Notes: a model not told the origin generated them from the sequence alone. 64,000 bases of DNA from Methylomicrobium lacus_A (GCF_041897535.1 NZ_CP169217.1:2418001-2482000), one strand, 5' to 3'. Positions 43,755-55,180 are shown, counted from the stretch's first letter. Numbers and translations are program-made.

Positions 43755-43893
43755 GGTGCTGGTCGTTCAGATGATTAGGATGTGATTCCGTTCATGCAAA
43801 TGACGAATGGCGTGGGCTTTTATCGTCGTTTGGAGGCGTGCCGCTGCCACTCGTATTCGGTTTGTACAAAGGAATGAAGAAGATCGGACAAGC

Positions 43894-44379
43894 TTATTGT
43901 GCCGATGACAGTTTTTTCTGCACCTGAGCGGTAATGTCGAGTTTGTCGTTGGCAAAGAGTACGCCTTCATACAGTACCAGATCGAAACTTTGTTCCTTGG
44001 CGATGGCCTGAACGGCTTCGACGATTCGGCGTTGCAATTTACCGAGTTCTTGGTTTTTGCGGGTGTTCATATCATAGCCGGTTTCTTCGCTGACACGCTT
44101 ATAATCGAGCGATTTGTCGCGCAGTTTTTTATCCAGGCTGGTGCGTTCGCTTTCGCTCATGACCGCGCCATCCCGGTTTAATTTGTCTTCCAGGCCTTTG
44201 ATTTCAGTCTCCAGCGATTTGATTTGCTTGACGCGGGATGAAAATTCCTGTTGCAGACGTTTCAGTTCTGGAGCTTCCTTGAGCACGGTATTCATATCGA
44301 CGACGCCCACTTTGAGTTCGGCGAAACAGGTGTTGGCGGCGAGCGCTAAGCCCAGGAATAATGCAATTTTGGTTTTCAT
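43894..44379 (-). CDS. skp: OmpH/Skp-family periplasmic chaperone
   Basis: The 161-residue exported protein carries unfolded outer-membrane proteins across the periplasm. A signal peptide covers about 1-20 (MKTKIALFLGLALAANTCFA), followed by LKVGVVDMNTVLKEAPE, the OmpH start, and then long charged helices that form the trimer's tentacles. The end (LDITAQVQKKLSSAQ) is typical. It follows bamA on the same strand with 95 bases between, in keeping with its role as a carrier to the BAM complex. Confidence 0.9.
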   Translation of the reverse strand: MKTKIALFLGLALAANTCFAELKVGVVDMNTVLKEAPELKRLQQEFSSRVKQIKSLETEIKGLEDKLNRDGAVMSESERTSLDKKLRDKSLDYKRVSEETGYDMNTRKNQELGKLQRRIVEAVQAIAKEQSFDLVLYEGVLFANDKLDITAQVQKKLSSAQ

Positions 44380-44474
44380 TGTGATACAAATCTCCAGAGA
44401 ATTTAAGGGGTGGAATTGTGGGTAAATTTGTTAGATTATAGGGGATATGCCGGTTAAAGCCAAAACAACTTGCT

Positions 44475-46880
44475 TTAGAAATTCTGCCCGAAGTTGAATT
44501 GAAAAATCTGTTTTTGGTCGCCGAGGTGATTAGGGTCATTAGGGTCATCTTTCTTGGCATTTAACGGGAGCGCCGCGCTGACCGACAAGGCTCCGAAAGG
44601 CGACAGCCATTCGCCGGAAATGCCGGCGGAATACCTCAATTCATTGAATTTAAATCCGTTTTCGACCGTGCCGGCATCGAAGAAGGTGCCCATGCGGACC
44701 GATTTGACATCCGATAAAAACGGCACCGGAAAAAACAGTTCGGCATTGCCGATCATTTTGGTCGAGCCGCCGAAGGGATAGAGTTTGTTCGCTGTCGCTG
44801 TTCTCGTCGTCACAGGCCTGTTTGTGATTGGATCTATGATGATATTACCGGCCGCGTCTCGTTGTACGACGTTTGTATAGATTGTTTGGGTACTTTTAGG
44901 CCCCAGTGTGTTGTTTTTATAACCGCGCACCGAGCCGGTGCCGCCCGCGAAGTAGTTTTCGAAGAAAGGCAAGGCATCCGTGCCGCCATAGCCATCGCCG
45001 TAAGCGACCTCCCCGTGCAGACGAAAAGTCAAACTTTGCGCCAACGGGATATAGATCTGATGCTTATAGCTAATTTTATAATACTCCAGATCGCTGCCGG
45101 GGGTCGTCGCGAGAGCGGAAAAGCGTTGCTGCCCGCCTTTGGTGGGAAATATCGCCCGGTTCAGGGTGTCGTGCGACCAGCTGATGGTCGGCGCTAGAGT
45201 CAGAAATTTGTCGCCTTCTTTTTTGATGAAGTCCTGGATTTCATTCGCAACTTGGTCAGTGTCTTTCAGTGTGGTGTGCTTAAGATCGAGATCGAAACGC
45301 AATTGATCGAATTCGTTGATAGGAATGCCGAAGTTGATGCCGGCATTCGCGACATCGGTCGAATAACTGGTGATATTGATTCGGGCCGCGTTACGGCTGG
45401 TATAACCCAGGTTGTAACCCTGGCTGACGCCGTCCACGTTGAAATACGGGTTAAAAAAACCGAATTGGTAACTGGTGAGGTAGTCGCTGTTGTTGAAGGC
45501 GAGATTGACGCGTTTTCCGGAGCCGAAAACGTTGTCCTGCGAAATGTTCGCATTCAACACGATGCCCTGCACCTGCGAATAGCCGACACCGGCCGACAAG
45601 TTGCCCGAGGCTTTTTCGGTCACTTTGTAGTTCACGTCGATCTGGTCGGCCGCGCCGACGACCTGGGGGGTCTCGACATTGACGTCTTCGAAATAACCGA
45701 GACGCTCGAGACGGGTTTTCGAACGCTCGATCTTCGAACCGGACGCCCAGCTCGATTCCATCTGCCGCATTTCCCGGCGTAACACTTCATCGCGGGTCTT
45801 GGTGTTGCCGGTAAAATTGATATGGCGGACATAGGCGCGTTTGCCCGGATCGACAAAAAAGGTCATCACGACCGTTTTGTTCTTCTCGTTGATTTCCGGC
45901 ACCATGTTCACGTTCGCGAAGGTGTAGCCTTCATCGCCCAGACGGTCCGAGATCGCCTTGGAGGTTTCGGTGGCCTGTTTTCTCGAAAAGATTTCGCCGG
46001 GTCCGATGCCGACCAGCTTGATCAGTTGCTCGGGCGGCACGATCAGATTGCCGGCCAGCTTGACCTTGTCGAGCGTATAGACATCGCCTTCCTTCACGTT
46101 GATCGTGACATAAATGTCTTTTTTATCGGGCGTGATCGCAACCTGGGTCGATTCGATCGAAAAATTGATGTAACCGCGATCGAGGTAATACGAACGCAGG
46201 GTTTCGAGGTCGGCCTGCAGTTTTTGCTTTGAATACTGGTCGTTCTTGGTGTAGAAGGACAAAAGATTGGTGGTGCTGAGCTCCAGTTGTTTGAGCAGGG
46301 TGGGGTCGTCAAACGCCTTGTTGCCGACGATGTTGATTTGCTTGATTTTGGTAACCCGGCCTTCGGAAATCTTGATCAGGATGCCGACCCGGTTGCGGGT
46401 CAGCGTGTTGACCTCGGTTTTGATCTTTAAGGCGTATTTGCCGTGGCTCAGATACTGGCGGTTCAACTCCTGCTCGACCTTGTCGAGTATCTGTTTGTTG
46501 AACACCTTGCCTTCCGACATGCCGATCGAATTCAGCGCCTTGGTCAGGTCGTCCTTACTCAGGTCCTTGTTGCCCTCGATAATGATTTTGGCGATCGAAG
46601 GCCGTTCGACGACATTCACGATCAGGGTCGAGCCGTCCCGCTCCAGCGAAACGTCCTTAAAGAAGCCGGTTTTGAACAGCGCCTTGATGGCGGGACCGGC
46701 ATTATCCAGGGAGAACTTTTCGCCGACGTTGACCGGCAGATAGTTGTATACCGTGCCTTGTGAGATCCGTTGCAAGCCTTTTACCTTGATATCGGTCACG
46801 ATGAATTCTTCATCGGCCGCAACTGTCTGGGACAACAGTAGGCACAGCAAAAACAGGCGGGCAAAAGGTTTCGGCATCAT
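44475..46880 (-). CDS. bamA: Outer-membrane protein assembly factor BamA
   Basis: The 801-residue core of the BAM complex inserts beta-barrels into the outer membrane. A signal peptide (about 1-22) is followed by five POTRA domains (about 25-425; EEFIVTDIKVKGLQRIS opens the first), then the 16-strand barrel with NTLGPKSTQ and a C-terminal FQFNFGQNF ending in Phe. The length matches the family. Upstream on the same strand is epmA, not the usual rseP, and downstream are skp, fabZ and lpxA. Confidence 0.96.
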   Translation of the reverse strand: MMPKPFARLFLLCLLLSQTVAADEEFIVTDIKVKGLQRISQGTVYNYLPVNVGEKFSLDNAGPAIKALFKTGFFKDVSLERDGSTLIVNVVERPSIAKIIIEGNKDLSKDDLTKALNSIGMSEGKVFNKQILDKVEQELNRQYLSHGKYALKIKTEVNTLTRNRVGILIKISEGRVTKIKQINIVGNKAFDDPTLLKQLELSTTNLLSFYTKNDQYSKQKLQADLETLRSYYLDRGYINFSIESTQVAITPDKKDIYVTINVKEGDVYTLDKVKLAGNLIVPPEQLIKLVGIGPGEIFSRKQATETSKAISDRLGDEGYTFANVNMVPEINEKNKTVVMTFFVDPGKRAYVRHINFTGNTKTRDEVLRREMRQMESSWASGSKIERSKTRLERLGYFEDVNVETPQVVGAADQIDVNYKVTEKASGNLSAGVGYSQVQGIVLNANISQDNVFGSGKRVNLAFNNSDYLTSYQFGFFNPYFNVDGVSQGYNLGYTSRNAARINITSYSTDVANAGINFGIPINEFDQLRFDLDLKHTTLKDTDQVANEIQDFIKKEGDKFLTLAPTISWSHDTLNRAIFPTKGGQQRFSALATTPGSDLEYYKISYKHQIYIPLAQSLTFRLHGEVAYGDGYGGTDALPFFENYFAGGTGSVRGYKNNTLGPKSTQTIYTNVVQRDAAGNIIIDPITNRPVTTRTATANKLYPFGGSTKMIGNAELFFPVPFLSDVKSVRMGTFFDAGTVENGFKFNELRYSAGISGEWLSPFGALSVSAALPLNAKKDDPNDPNHLGDQKQIFQFNFGQNF

Positions 46881-46960
46881 GAAATAAGTGGGAGAGAACA
46901 GCAGACTCTGATTTTTGGGGCGGTCGTCCGGATTATATCATAAGAATTTATTTGCACAGC

Positions 46961-47962
46961 TTATGCGCGGTTTATCGAGAAACTCAGCACATCGGCGATA
47001 GCGGATTTTCCAAACAGCACCATCAGCAAGCGGTCGACGCCGATCGCAATGCCAGAGCAATCGGGCAGGCCCGCGGTCAGTGCGGCGATCAGGCGCTCGT
47101 CTTTCGCCGCGGCCGGTAAGTGTTGCAGCTGCCGGATCGTGATTTCCCGATCGAAGCGCCGGTTTTGTTCCTCCGCATCGGCCAGTTCGAAGAAGCCGTT
47201 GCCCAGTTCGATGCCGTCGATAAACAATTCGACCCGGTCGGTGATCAACGGATTCGCCTCATTCAGGCGCGCCAAGGAAGACTGACAGGCCGGATAGCCG
47301 TGAACCATGCACAAGCGGTTATTTCCGAGGTGCGGCTGAATTCGGTGGCTGAATAAAAAATCGAGCCAGACCGCATGATCCTCGCCGCAAATCGCGATGG
47401 CTTCGGCTAAACCGTTGGCCGAGGCATAAGCGCAATAATCCGCATACGAAAATTCGGCGGCATTCAGGCCAGTGTAGCCGGAGAACAGTGAACAGTAACT
47501 GAACCGCTCCGCCGCCAGCAAAGCCCTGTGGCCGGCAAATAAAGTGCCGATCAGCGCCTCGCATTCGTCCATCAAGTCGGGCAGACGAAAGCCGACACGG
47601 TACCATTCGAGCATCGTGAATTCGGGGTTGTGAAAACGCCCGGCCTCGCCGTTGCGAAACGCCTTGCAGATTTGATAGATCGATCCGGAGCCTGCGGCCA
47701 ACAGGCGCTTCATCGCAAACTCGGGCGAAGTCTGCAAGTACAGGGTTTGCCGCTCTGGGGTAAAGGCAAACTCGGTGCTGAAAAAAGCCAGTTGCGGATC
47801 GGTGCCTATCGCACGGCTGAGCAGCGGCGTTTCGACTTCGAGCACGCCCCGCTGCCAAAAAAACTCGCGAATCTGCCGCAACACTTGCGCTCTGAGCGGT
47901 AAAAAGTCCGGCGCGCAACTGGGCTGCCAGGCGCTTGCCGCGGATTCGGCTGGATCTGTCAT
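46961..47962 (-). CDS. epmA: EF-P lysine lysyltransferase EpmA (PoxA/GenX)
   Basis: A 333-residue class II lysyl-tRNA-synthetase paralogue lacking the anticodon-binding domain; it attaches (R)-beta-lysine to Lys34 of elongation factor P. Motif 1 sits near REFFWQRGVLEVETPLL, motif 2 in FRNGEAGRFHNPEFTMLEWYR, and motif 3 near GIAIGVDRLLMVLFGK. It lies between efp and bamA on the same strand, and the third partner, epmB, is adjacent to efp. The pathway is therefore complete here. Confidence 0.94.
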   Translation of the reverse strand: MTDPAESAASAWQPSCAPDFLPLRAQVLRQIREFFWQRGVLEVETPLLSRAIGTDPQLAFFSTEFAFTPERQTLYLQTSPEFAMKRLLAAGSGSIYQICKAFRNGEAGRFHNPEFTMLEWYRVGFRLPDLMDECEALIGTLFAGHRALLAAERFSYCSLFSGYTGLNAAEFSYADYCAYASANGLAEAIAICGEDHAVWLDFLFSHRIQPHLGNNRLCMVHGYPACQSSLARLNEANPLITDRVELFIDGIELGNGFFELADAEEQNRRFDREITIRQLQHLPAAAKDERLIAALTAGLPDCSGIAIGVDRLLMVLFGKSAIADVLSFSINRA

Positions 47963-48074
47963 CGGACGCGGTTATGGGGTACGCAGAGCCGACTTAGCTA
48001 AAGCGGCTCTAACAACAAAGACTATTCAGGAATGTGGAGAGGGCGGATGCGCTTAGGCATCCACCCGGCAGCCA

Positions 48075-48644
48075 TTATTCTTTGACGCGTGAAATATATT
48101 CGCCGGTGCGGGTATCGACCTTGATCACCTCGCCGGTTTGCACGAACAACGGCACGCGCACGACCGCGCCGGTTTCCAGCTTCGCCGGCTTGCCGCCGCC
48201 GCCCGAGGTATCGCCGCGCACGCCGGGATCGGTTTCGACGATCGCAAGTTCGACGAAATTCGCCGCGGTGACTGACAACGGCGCATCGTTCCACAAGGTC
48301 ACGGTGCAGAAATCCTGGTCTTTCAGCCATTGCGCCGCATCGCCGATCGCTTTTTCATCGGCCTGATATTGTTCGAAGGTGTCTGGCTTCATGAAGTGAC
48401 GGAACTCGCCGTCGTTGTAAAGATACTGCATGTCGACATCGACCACGTCCGCGCCTTCGAGCGTTTCGCCGGACTTGAACGTTCTTTCGATCACGCGGCC
48501 GGTTTTCAAATTGCGGATCTTGACCCGGTTGAACGCCTGTCCCTTGCCCGGTTTTACAAATTCATTTTCGATGATCGCGCAGGGATCATTATCCAGCATG
48601 ACTTTGAGTCCGCCTCTAAATTCATTGGTGCTGTACGTGGCCAT
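48075..48644 (-). CDS. efp: Elongation factor P
   Basis: EF-P rescues ribosomes stalled at polyproline stretches. The 189-residue protein has the KOW-like N-terminal domain with the modifiable Lys34 in VKPGKGQAF, followed by two OB-fold domains. Lys34 matches the E. coli beta-lysylated position, consistent with epmA and epmB beside it. Start MATYSTNEFRGGLK with GAGGAAATA upstream was chosen; the longer open frame would run into the shared promoter. A TATAAT lies about 40 bases upstream, back to back with the epmB promoter. Confidence 0.96.
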   Translation of the reverse strand: MATYSTNEFRGGLKVMLDNDPCAIIENEFVKPGKGQAFNRVKIRNLKTGRVIERTFKSGETLEGADVVDVDMQYLYNDGEFRHFMKPDTFEQYQADEKAIGDAAQWLKDQDFCTVTLWNDAPLSVTAANFVELAIVETDPGVRGDTSGGGGKPAKLETGAVVRVPLFVQTGEVIKVDTRTGEYISRVKE

Positions 48645-48680
48645 TATTTCCTCAAACCTAAAGCAATGTAAAATCGAATC

Positions 48681-48688
48681 ATTATAAT
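48681..48688. promoter_or_regulatory. Overlapping divergent -10 elements for efp and epmB
   Basis: ATTATAAT reads as TATAAT on the plus strand (48683-48688) and as TATAAT on the minus strand (48681-48686). It lies 37 bases upstream of efp on the minus side and 39 bases before the epmB ATG at 48727 on the plus side. Matching -35 boxes are poor, so activity is inferred from the -10 alone. A plus-strand start near 48695 makes the TTG at 48697 unlikely as the epmB start. Confidence 0.5.
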
Positions 48689-48726
48689 AGAGGCCTTTGC
48701 CAATAGAAACCTCAAAACGCCTTTTC

Positions 48727-49737
48727 ATGCCGGAACTTAACGAACAGACCGATCATTTTGCGAAAAACTGGCAACAGCAGCTTGCCGAAGCCTTTACCGA
48801 TATCGACGAACTTTGCGCCTATCTGAACTTGACTGCCTTGCAACTGCCAATAGCGAAAGAGGCTGCCAAAACCTTTGCGCTGAAGGTTCCCAAAAGCTTC
48901 GCCGAGGCGATCGAAAAAGGCAATCCGGACGATCCCTTGCTGAGGCAAGTGCTGCCGATCCGGGATGAAATGCGGGATTATCCGGGTTACAGCGCCAATC
49001 CGGTCGGCGATCTCGAAGCGGCGAACGCTGCCGGCGTGCTGCATAAATATCACGGCCGCGTGCTGCTGATCAATACCGGCAGTTGCGCGATCAATTGCCG
49101 CTACTGCTTCCGCCGGAGTTTTCCCTATGCCGATCTGCAGCTCGGCAAGGAAAAGGAGATCGGCGCGCTGCGCTACATTCGGGAGCATGCGGACATTTCG
49201 GAAGTGATCCTGAGCGGCGGCGATCCCCTATTATTGAGCGATGAGCGCTTGCAGCGCCTGTTCCGGCAAATCGCCGGCATCGACCACGTCAAGCGCATCC
49301 GCATCCACAGCCGTCTGCCGATCGTGCTGCCGGCCCGCATCACCCTGGGTTTACTCGACGTGCTGACGCAAAGCGCCAAACCGGTCGTGATGGTCGTGCA
49401 CTGCAACCATCCTAACGAAATCACCGAGCGGGTCGCCGGGGCTTGCCGCTTGCTGAAACAAGGCGGCATCGTCCTGCTGAATCAATCGGTGCTGTTGCGT
49501 GGCGTCAACGATAAGGCGGCCGATCTGATCGCGCTCAGCGAACGCTTATTCGAGCATGGCGTGATGCCCTATTACCTGCACTTATTGGACAAGGTCAGCG
49601 GCGCCGGGCATTTCGAAGTCGGCGAAGCCGAGGCTTTGGCGCTGGTCCGGCACTTGCAGGCCGAACTCCCCGGCTATCTGGTGCCGAAGCTGGTCAAGGA
49701 GATCGCCGGAGCCGATGCGAAGCAACGGGTTTTATAA
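48727..49737 (+). CDS. epmB: EF-P (R)-beta-lysine isomerase EpmB (lysine 2,3-aminomutase homologue)
   Basis: EpmB is a radical-SAM, PLP-dependent enzyme that converts L-lysine to (R)-beta-lysine for EF-P modification. The iron-sulfur motif CxxxCxxC is present as CAINCRYC, followed by FRRSFPY, and HSRLPIVLPARIT and HCNHPNEI are typical of the family. The ATG at 48727 (MPELNEQTD) is preferred over an in-frame TTG ten codons upstream because of the promoter position. It is transcribed divergently from efp. Confidence 0.92.
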   Translation: MPELNEQTDHFAKNWQQQLAEAFTDIDELCAYLNLTALQLPIAKEAAKTFALKVPKSFAEAIEKGNPDDPLLRQVLPIRDEMRDYPGYSANPVGDLEAANAAGVLHKYHGRVLLINTGSCAINCRYCFRRSFPYADLQLGKEKEIGALRYIREHADISEVILSGGDPLLLSDERLQRLFRQIAGIDHVKRIRIHSRLPIVLPARITLGLLDVLTQSAKPVVMVVHCNHPNEITERVAGACRLLKQGGIVLLNQSVLLRGVNDKAADLIALSERLFEHGVMPYYLHLLDKVSGAGHFEVGEAEALALVRHLQAELPGYLVPKLVKEIAGADAKQRVL

Positions 49738-50048
49738 AGCCCGGCGCCGGACACGAATAAATTCATCCTGAGGCTCTCACTGATGTTTTGAGAGCCATCG
49801 TCTTTTTAATCCGATAGTCGCGGACCAGCCGCGTCATCCTCCAAAGGAAAGCCTCGGCCTTTCGGGTATTGGAGCAGATTCATTGATCGAACGGCTTCGT
49901 GTGTTTGAAGACCGGGCGGAATCAAAAATTTAAGGCAAGCCTAAGCGTAGCCAAAAACAACGATTGAACTATACTGGATGGTAGTCGGCCCCCTGAGCCT
50001 CGGGTCAGGGCTTTTAGCATATTTATCAAATACTAGGTAACTGTCATC
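49738..50048. other. Intergenic region between epmB and the RTX gene
   Basis: Apart from the terminator at 49772-49807, nothing clear is seen. The stretch 49920-50040 is AT-richer and should carry the promoter of the RTX gene, but no convincing -35/-10 pair stood out. Confidence 0.5.
49772..49807 (+). terminator. Rho-independent terminator of epmB
   Basis: GGCTCTCA (49772-49779) pairs perfectly with TGAGAGCC (49789-49796) around a nine-base loop, followed by ATCGTC and a run of five T (49803-49807). It stands 35 bases after the epmB stop codon. Confidence 0.7.
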
Positions 50049-53024
50049 ATGTCTATAATCAGTGGAACCTCAAAGAACGATGTATTGAAAAGTTCGTCCG
50101 ACAATGACGATTTGTTGGGCGGGGATGGTGTTGATACAGCCCTTTTTAGCGGGAAATATATCGACAGCGTGGCAGGTGTGTCCAATTATAGCCTAACCGC
50201 GGCCTATGACGCTTCATTCGGTTATTATCTGGGGGTTGCGGATAACAATAACTCCGACGGCGTCACGGAGGGCTCCGACCGTGTTAAGGCGGATATTGAA
50301 ATTGTGCAGTTCACCGACAGTACCAGTGCTAACCCGGAGCCAAAGTTTTTGTCCCTGACTCAGGAAATGCTGGCGAATGGGCTGACCGATGGCAATCAAA
50401 CCAATACGACCGTATTATCGCTCGCTAACGGCGGCTTCCTGAATTTCTGGCTTAGCGAAGATGGCTTTTATTTCAGAAAATTTAATACCGACACGACCAG
50501 CGACAATTTTGAAATAAAACTGCTTGACGCCACACACGACAACATAAGTTCTGATATTACCGTTGCCAATTTCAGCGATGGCGGTTTTATCGTGGCCTGG
50601 AGTTCCGCTGATGCCGACGGCACCGGTGTTTACGCCCAACGCTTCGACGCCGATGGAACGGCCGTTTCCCCTAAATTCCGCGTCAACGACACCATTACCG
50701 CAGATCAAGGCAAACCTGCCATTGCCGTTTTGTCGGACGGCGGTTTTGTGATTGCCTGGGAATCGGAAAATCAAGGCGACTCCATTCAGGGCGGCCAAAG
50801 CATGGGCGATACCCCGAACCAGACGGGTGTTTTTGCGCAATGGTACGATAGCAGCACCGTCCCCAATCCCGTCGGCTGGGAGGTCAAAGTCAGCGACAGC
50901 GGCGCGGGCAATCCCTTTGCCACGGCGATCGATGATAACCGGGTGATCATCGGTTATGAGGGCATATCGACCGCAAGCGAGAAAATGACCATCCACGCAA
51001 AAATTTTCGATGACTACGGGAACCTTGAAAGTTATTTGTACGATTTGCAGCCTCATCCGGACATCGAGGATGGCAGCGGTCCCTATGATGGTTACGATGC
51101 CTTTGATGATCAATTGGTACCCGAGTTTGCCAATTATGATGATGGCCCCCTCAGCATTAACTATGCAATCGAGCCCAATAAAGGTTTTCTTGAAAATGAA
51201 CTTCGGCAAACAGCTACAAATCCTGTCGCGGCCACATTGGCGCTCAACCATAAGACGGTTGTGGTTTGGCATGCGCCTGTCGATCCCTACCTGACGAATG
51301 ACGGCAAGCAGGTGGACTACGACCGCAGCGTCATGTTGCGCTTGTACGACAACACCACAGGCGAGGCGCTGACGCCAGAAATCAAGGCCAATGCCTTTAC
51401 TACCTATGATCAAAAGGAACCTGCGGTTGCGGCGCTCAAGGATGGAGGTTTCGTCGTGGTCTGGCAGTCCATGTTACAGGATGGCAGTTATCTTGGGGTT
51501 TATGGGCAGAGATTCGACAACGACGGCAATAAGGTCGGCGAAGAATTCCAGGTCAACACCAAGGTGGCCGACTCGCAAAAAGAGCCGACGGTGACGGGGC
51601 TTGACGATGGCGGTTTTGTCGTGTCATGGGTAGCGGAATATCAGGACGGCAATCAAGAAGGCAAGTTCCAAGATGGTTTGTCGGGTACCGAAATTGTCAT
51701 GCAGCGCTTCGATCAATACGGTAACAAGATGGGGCTTTCCATTGCCGGCGGCGTGGGCGATGACAACCTGAGCATTGGCGGCGTGCAAGCGATTCAATTG
51801 GACGGCGCGGCCGGCAACGACCTGCTCTCATCCGGCGACGGAAGGGATACCTTGAGAGGGGGAGACGGCAACGATGTCCTGGATGCGGGCAAGGGCAACG
51901 ACTTTATGGTTGGCGGCGCGGGGAATGACCGTTTCATTGCCGGGGAAGGCGACGACTTTATTTATGGTGGAGCGGGCTCTGACACCGTTGAACTGTTGGG
52001 CAGCAAATCAGACTATGAAGTCAAGAAAGTTGGCAATGGTTTTACCGTTCGTTCTTTAAATTCAAGTTTTGCCGATATTGGCATCGACACTTTGCAGGAT
52101 GTCGAGTATTTGAAGTTCAAGGTCAAAACCGATGCAACGGACGATGGGATCACAAGCTTGAGTAGTTTTGGCTCTGGCGGAGGATCGGGCGGTTCGGGAG
52201 GCGGTTCAGGCGGATCGGGAGGTTCCGGCGGTGGTGGCAATGGGGTTGGAATTGAGCTTTCTGATCCGGATGTCGAACAGGTCAATATTTTGTCGGGCAC
52301 TGACAAAGATGACACATTGATCGGAGGCAATACGAAAGGTGCGGCGGATACCTTGCAGGCCGGCAATGGGAATGACTTATACGTTGCCCTGGGTAATGCG
52401 TTGATTATTTACGATACCGGCGGCAATGATACCTTGCAGGTGTCGACAAGCCATGTCGATCTGTCTCAGCCTTTTAGCAAGGTCAACAAAATCAAAGGCT
52501 TGTCGGATATTGAAAATGTCGAATTGACAGGGAAAAAAGCCTTAAAGCTGACTGGAAATGACGGGGATAATATTCTGATCGGCAATGATGGCGCCAATAA
52601 GATTATCGGAGGCGCCGGCAATGATATTATTGCCGGTGGGCTGGGCAAGGATAAGCTGACCGGAGGCGGCGGCAACGATATCTTTATTTTTAAAGACGTT
52701 TTATCAAAGAAAAATATTGATACGATTACTGATTTTCAGAGCGGTACGGATAAAATTCGCTTGAGCTCCGTCATCTTTAAAGACCTCGATCCCGACAATG
52801 ACGGCATCATCAACTTTGTAAGCGGTGCCGGTTTAAAAAGCGGACAGACCGATACGGCGTCTTTTATCGTTTACGATACTAAAAGCGGTAAATTGTATTA
52901 TGACGGTGCGGGTGAAAGCGCTGTTCAGTTCGCTAAACTGGCTTCTACCATTGATAATGGGGATGGCCACCCGGTAACAACGGTTGGAACCGTGGTAGTC
53001 ACTGATTTTGATCTGTTTATCTAA
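50049..53024 (+). CDS. RTX (hemolysin-type calcium-binding) secreted protein with DGGF repeats
   Basis: A 991-residue acidic protein without a Sec signal, suited to type I secretion. Four or five related modules of DGGFxVxW followed by GVYxQRFDxDGN lie between about residues 115 and 575 and suggest a beta-propeller. A first RTX block (about 580-650) has GGDGNDVLD and GGAGNDRF. A flexible Gly/Ser linker follows (about 708-733), then a second RTX block (about 840-880) with GGAGNDIIAG and GGGGNDIFIF. No type I secretion genes are nearby, so it is an orphan substrate. No catalytic motif was recognised; it may be a surface or matrix protein. Confidence 0.85.
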   Translation: MSIISGTSKNDVLKSSSDNDDLLGGDGVDTALFSGKYIDSVAGVSNYSLTAAYDASFGYYLGVADNNNSDGVTEGSDRVKADIEIVQFTDSTSANPEPKFLSLTQEMLANGLTDGNQTNTTVLSLANGGFLNFWLSEDGFYFRKFNTDTTSDNFEIKLLDATHDNISSDITVANFSDGGFIVAWSSADADGTGVYAQRFDADGTAVSPKFRVNDTITADQGKPAIAVLSDGGFVIAWESENQGDSIQGGQSMGDTPNQTGVFAQWYDSSTVPNPVGWEVKVSDSGAGNPFATAIDDNRVIIGYEGISTASEKMTIHAKIFDDYGNLESYLYDLQPHPDIEDGSGPYDGYDAFDDQLVPEFANYDDGPLSINYAIEPNKGFLENELRQTATNPVAATLALNHKTVVVWHAPVDPYLTNDGKQVDYDRSVMLRLYDNTTGEALTPEIKANAFTTYDQKEPAVAALKDGGFVVVWQSMLQDGSYLGVYGQRFDNDGNKVGEEFQVNTKVADSQKEPTVTGLDDGGFVVSWVAEYQDGNQEGKFQDGLSGTEIVMQRFDQYGNKMGLSIAGGVGDDNLSIGGVQAIQLDGAAGNDLLSSGDGRDTLRGGDGNDVLDAGKGNDFMVGGAGNDRFIAGEGDDFIYGGAGSDTVELLGSKSDYEVKKVGNGFTVRSLNSSFADIGIDTLQDVEYLKFKVKTDATDDGITSLSSFGSGGGSGGSGGGSGGSGGSGGGGNGVGIELSDPDVEQVNILSGTDKDDTLIGGNTKGAADTLQAGNGNDLYVALGNALIIYDTGGNDTLQVSTSHVDLSQPFSKVNKIKGLSDIENVELTGKKALKLTGNDGDNILIGNDGANKIIGGAGNDIIAGGLGKDKLTGGGGNDIFIFKDVLSKKNIDTITDFQSGTDKIRLSSVIFKDLDPDNDGIINFVSGAGLKSGQTDTASFIVYDTKSGKLYYDGAGESAVQFAKLASTIDNGDGHPVTTVGTVVVTDFDLFI

Positions 53025-53074
53025 TCGTCGATTACTGGCGTTCCTCTTTTATAAGGAGGAGCGCAAGTCAAGTA

Positions 53075-53095
53075 GGGGCGCATCGCGCCCCTTTT
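53075..53095 (+). terminator. Rho-independent terminator after the RTX gene
   Basis: GGGGCGC (53075-53081) pairs perfectly with GCGCCCC (53085-53091) around ATC and is followed by TTTT. It lies 50 bases after the RTX stop and faces the convergent thiC gene. Confidence 0.75.
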
Positions 53096-53182
53096 CGATG
53101 CCAAGTAAAACCCGGAACCTTGGCGCTTTGTTAATTCATATCAAGAGGGAAGGCTCCGACGAGGACGCCGGAGCCAAGGCGG

Positions 53183-55051
<1,869 letters not shown>

Positions 55052-55095
55052 TGCGTTTCTCCAACAACAAAAACAAACAAGGCGCGGGGAAGTTA

Positions 55096-55180
55096 GGGCT
55101 TTCCTACGCCGGTATTAACCGGAATCAGGTTCAAAGGGTCTTTCTCAGCCTGCCCACCTGCGGCAAGCACCCCTAGCCTA
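55096..55180 (-). promoter_or_regulatory. TPP riboswitch (THI element) of thiC
   Basis: Read on the minus strand, the leader contains AGGGGTGC, then GCTGAGAAAGACCC, TTTGAACCTGATTC, and CGGTTAATACCGGCGTAGGA with the final AAGC. These are the conserved blocks of the thiamine pyrophosphate aptamer in their usual order. It ends about 45 bases before the thiC ATG, a spacing suited to control of translation start. The ACCTGATTCCGG stretch has one base more than the commonest form. Confidence 0.93.

Noticed and set aside
43755..43893. lpxD remnant between skp and fabZ
   Set aside because: The gap was scanned for hexapeptide-repeat-like sequence in all frames and none was seen. It is too short to decide.
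48697..48726. TTG start for epmB
   Set aside because: It would place the start almost at the predicted transcription start, with no ribosome-binding site. The ATG ten codons later is more plausible.
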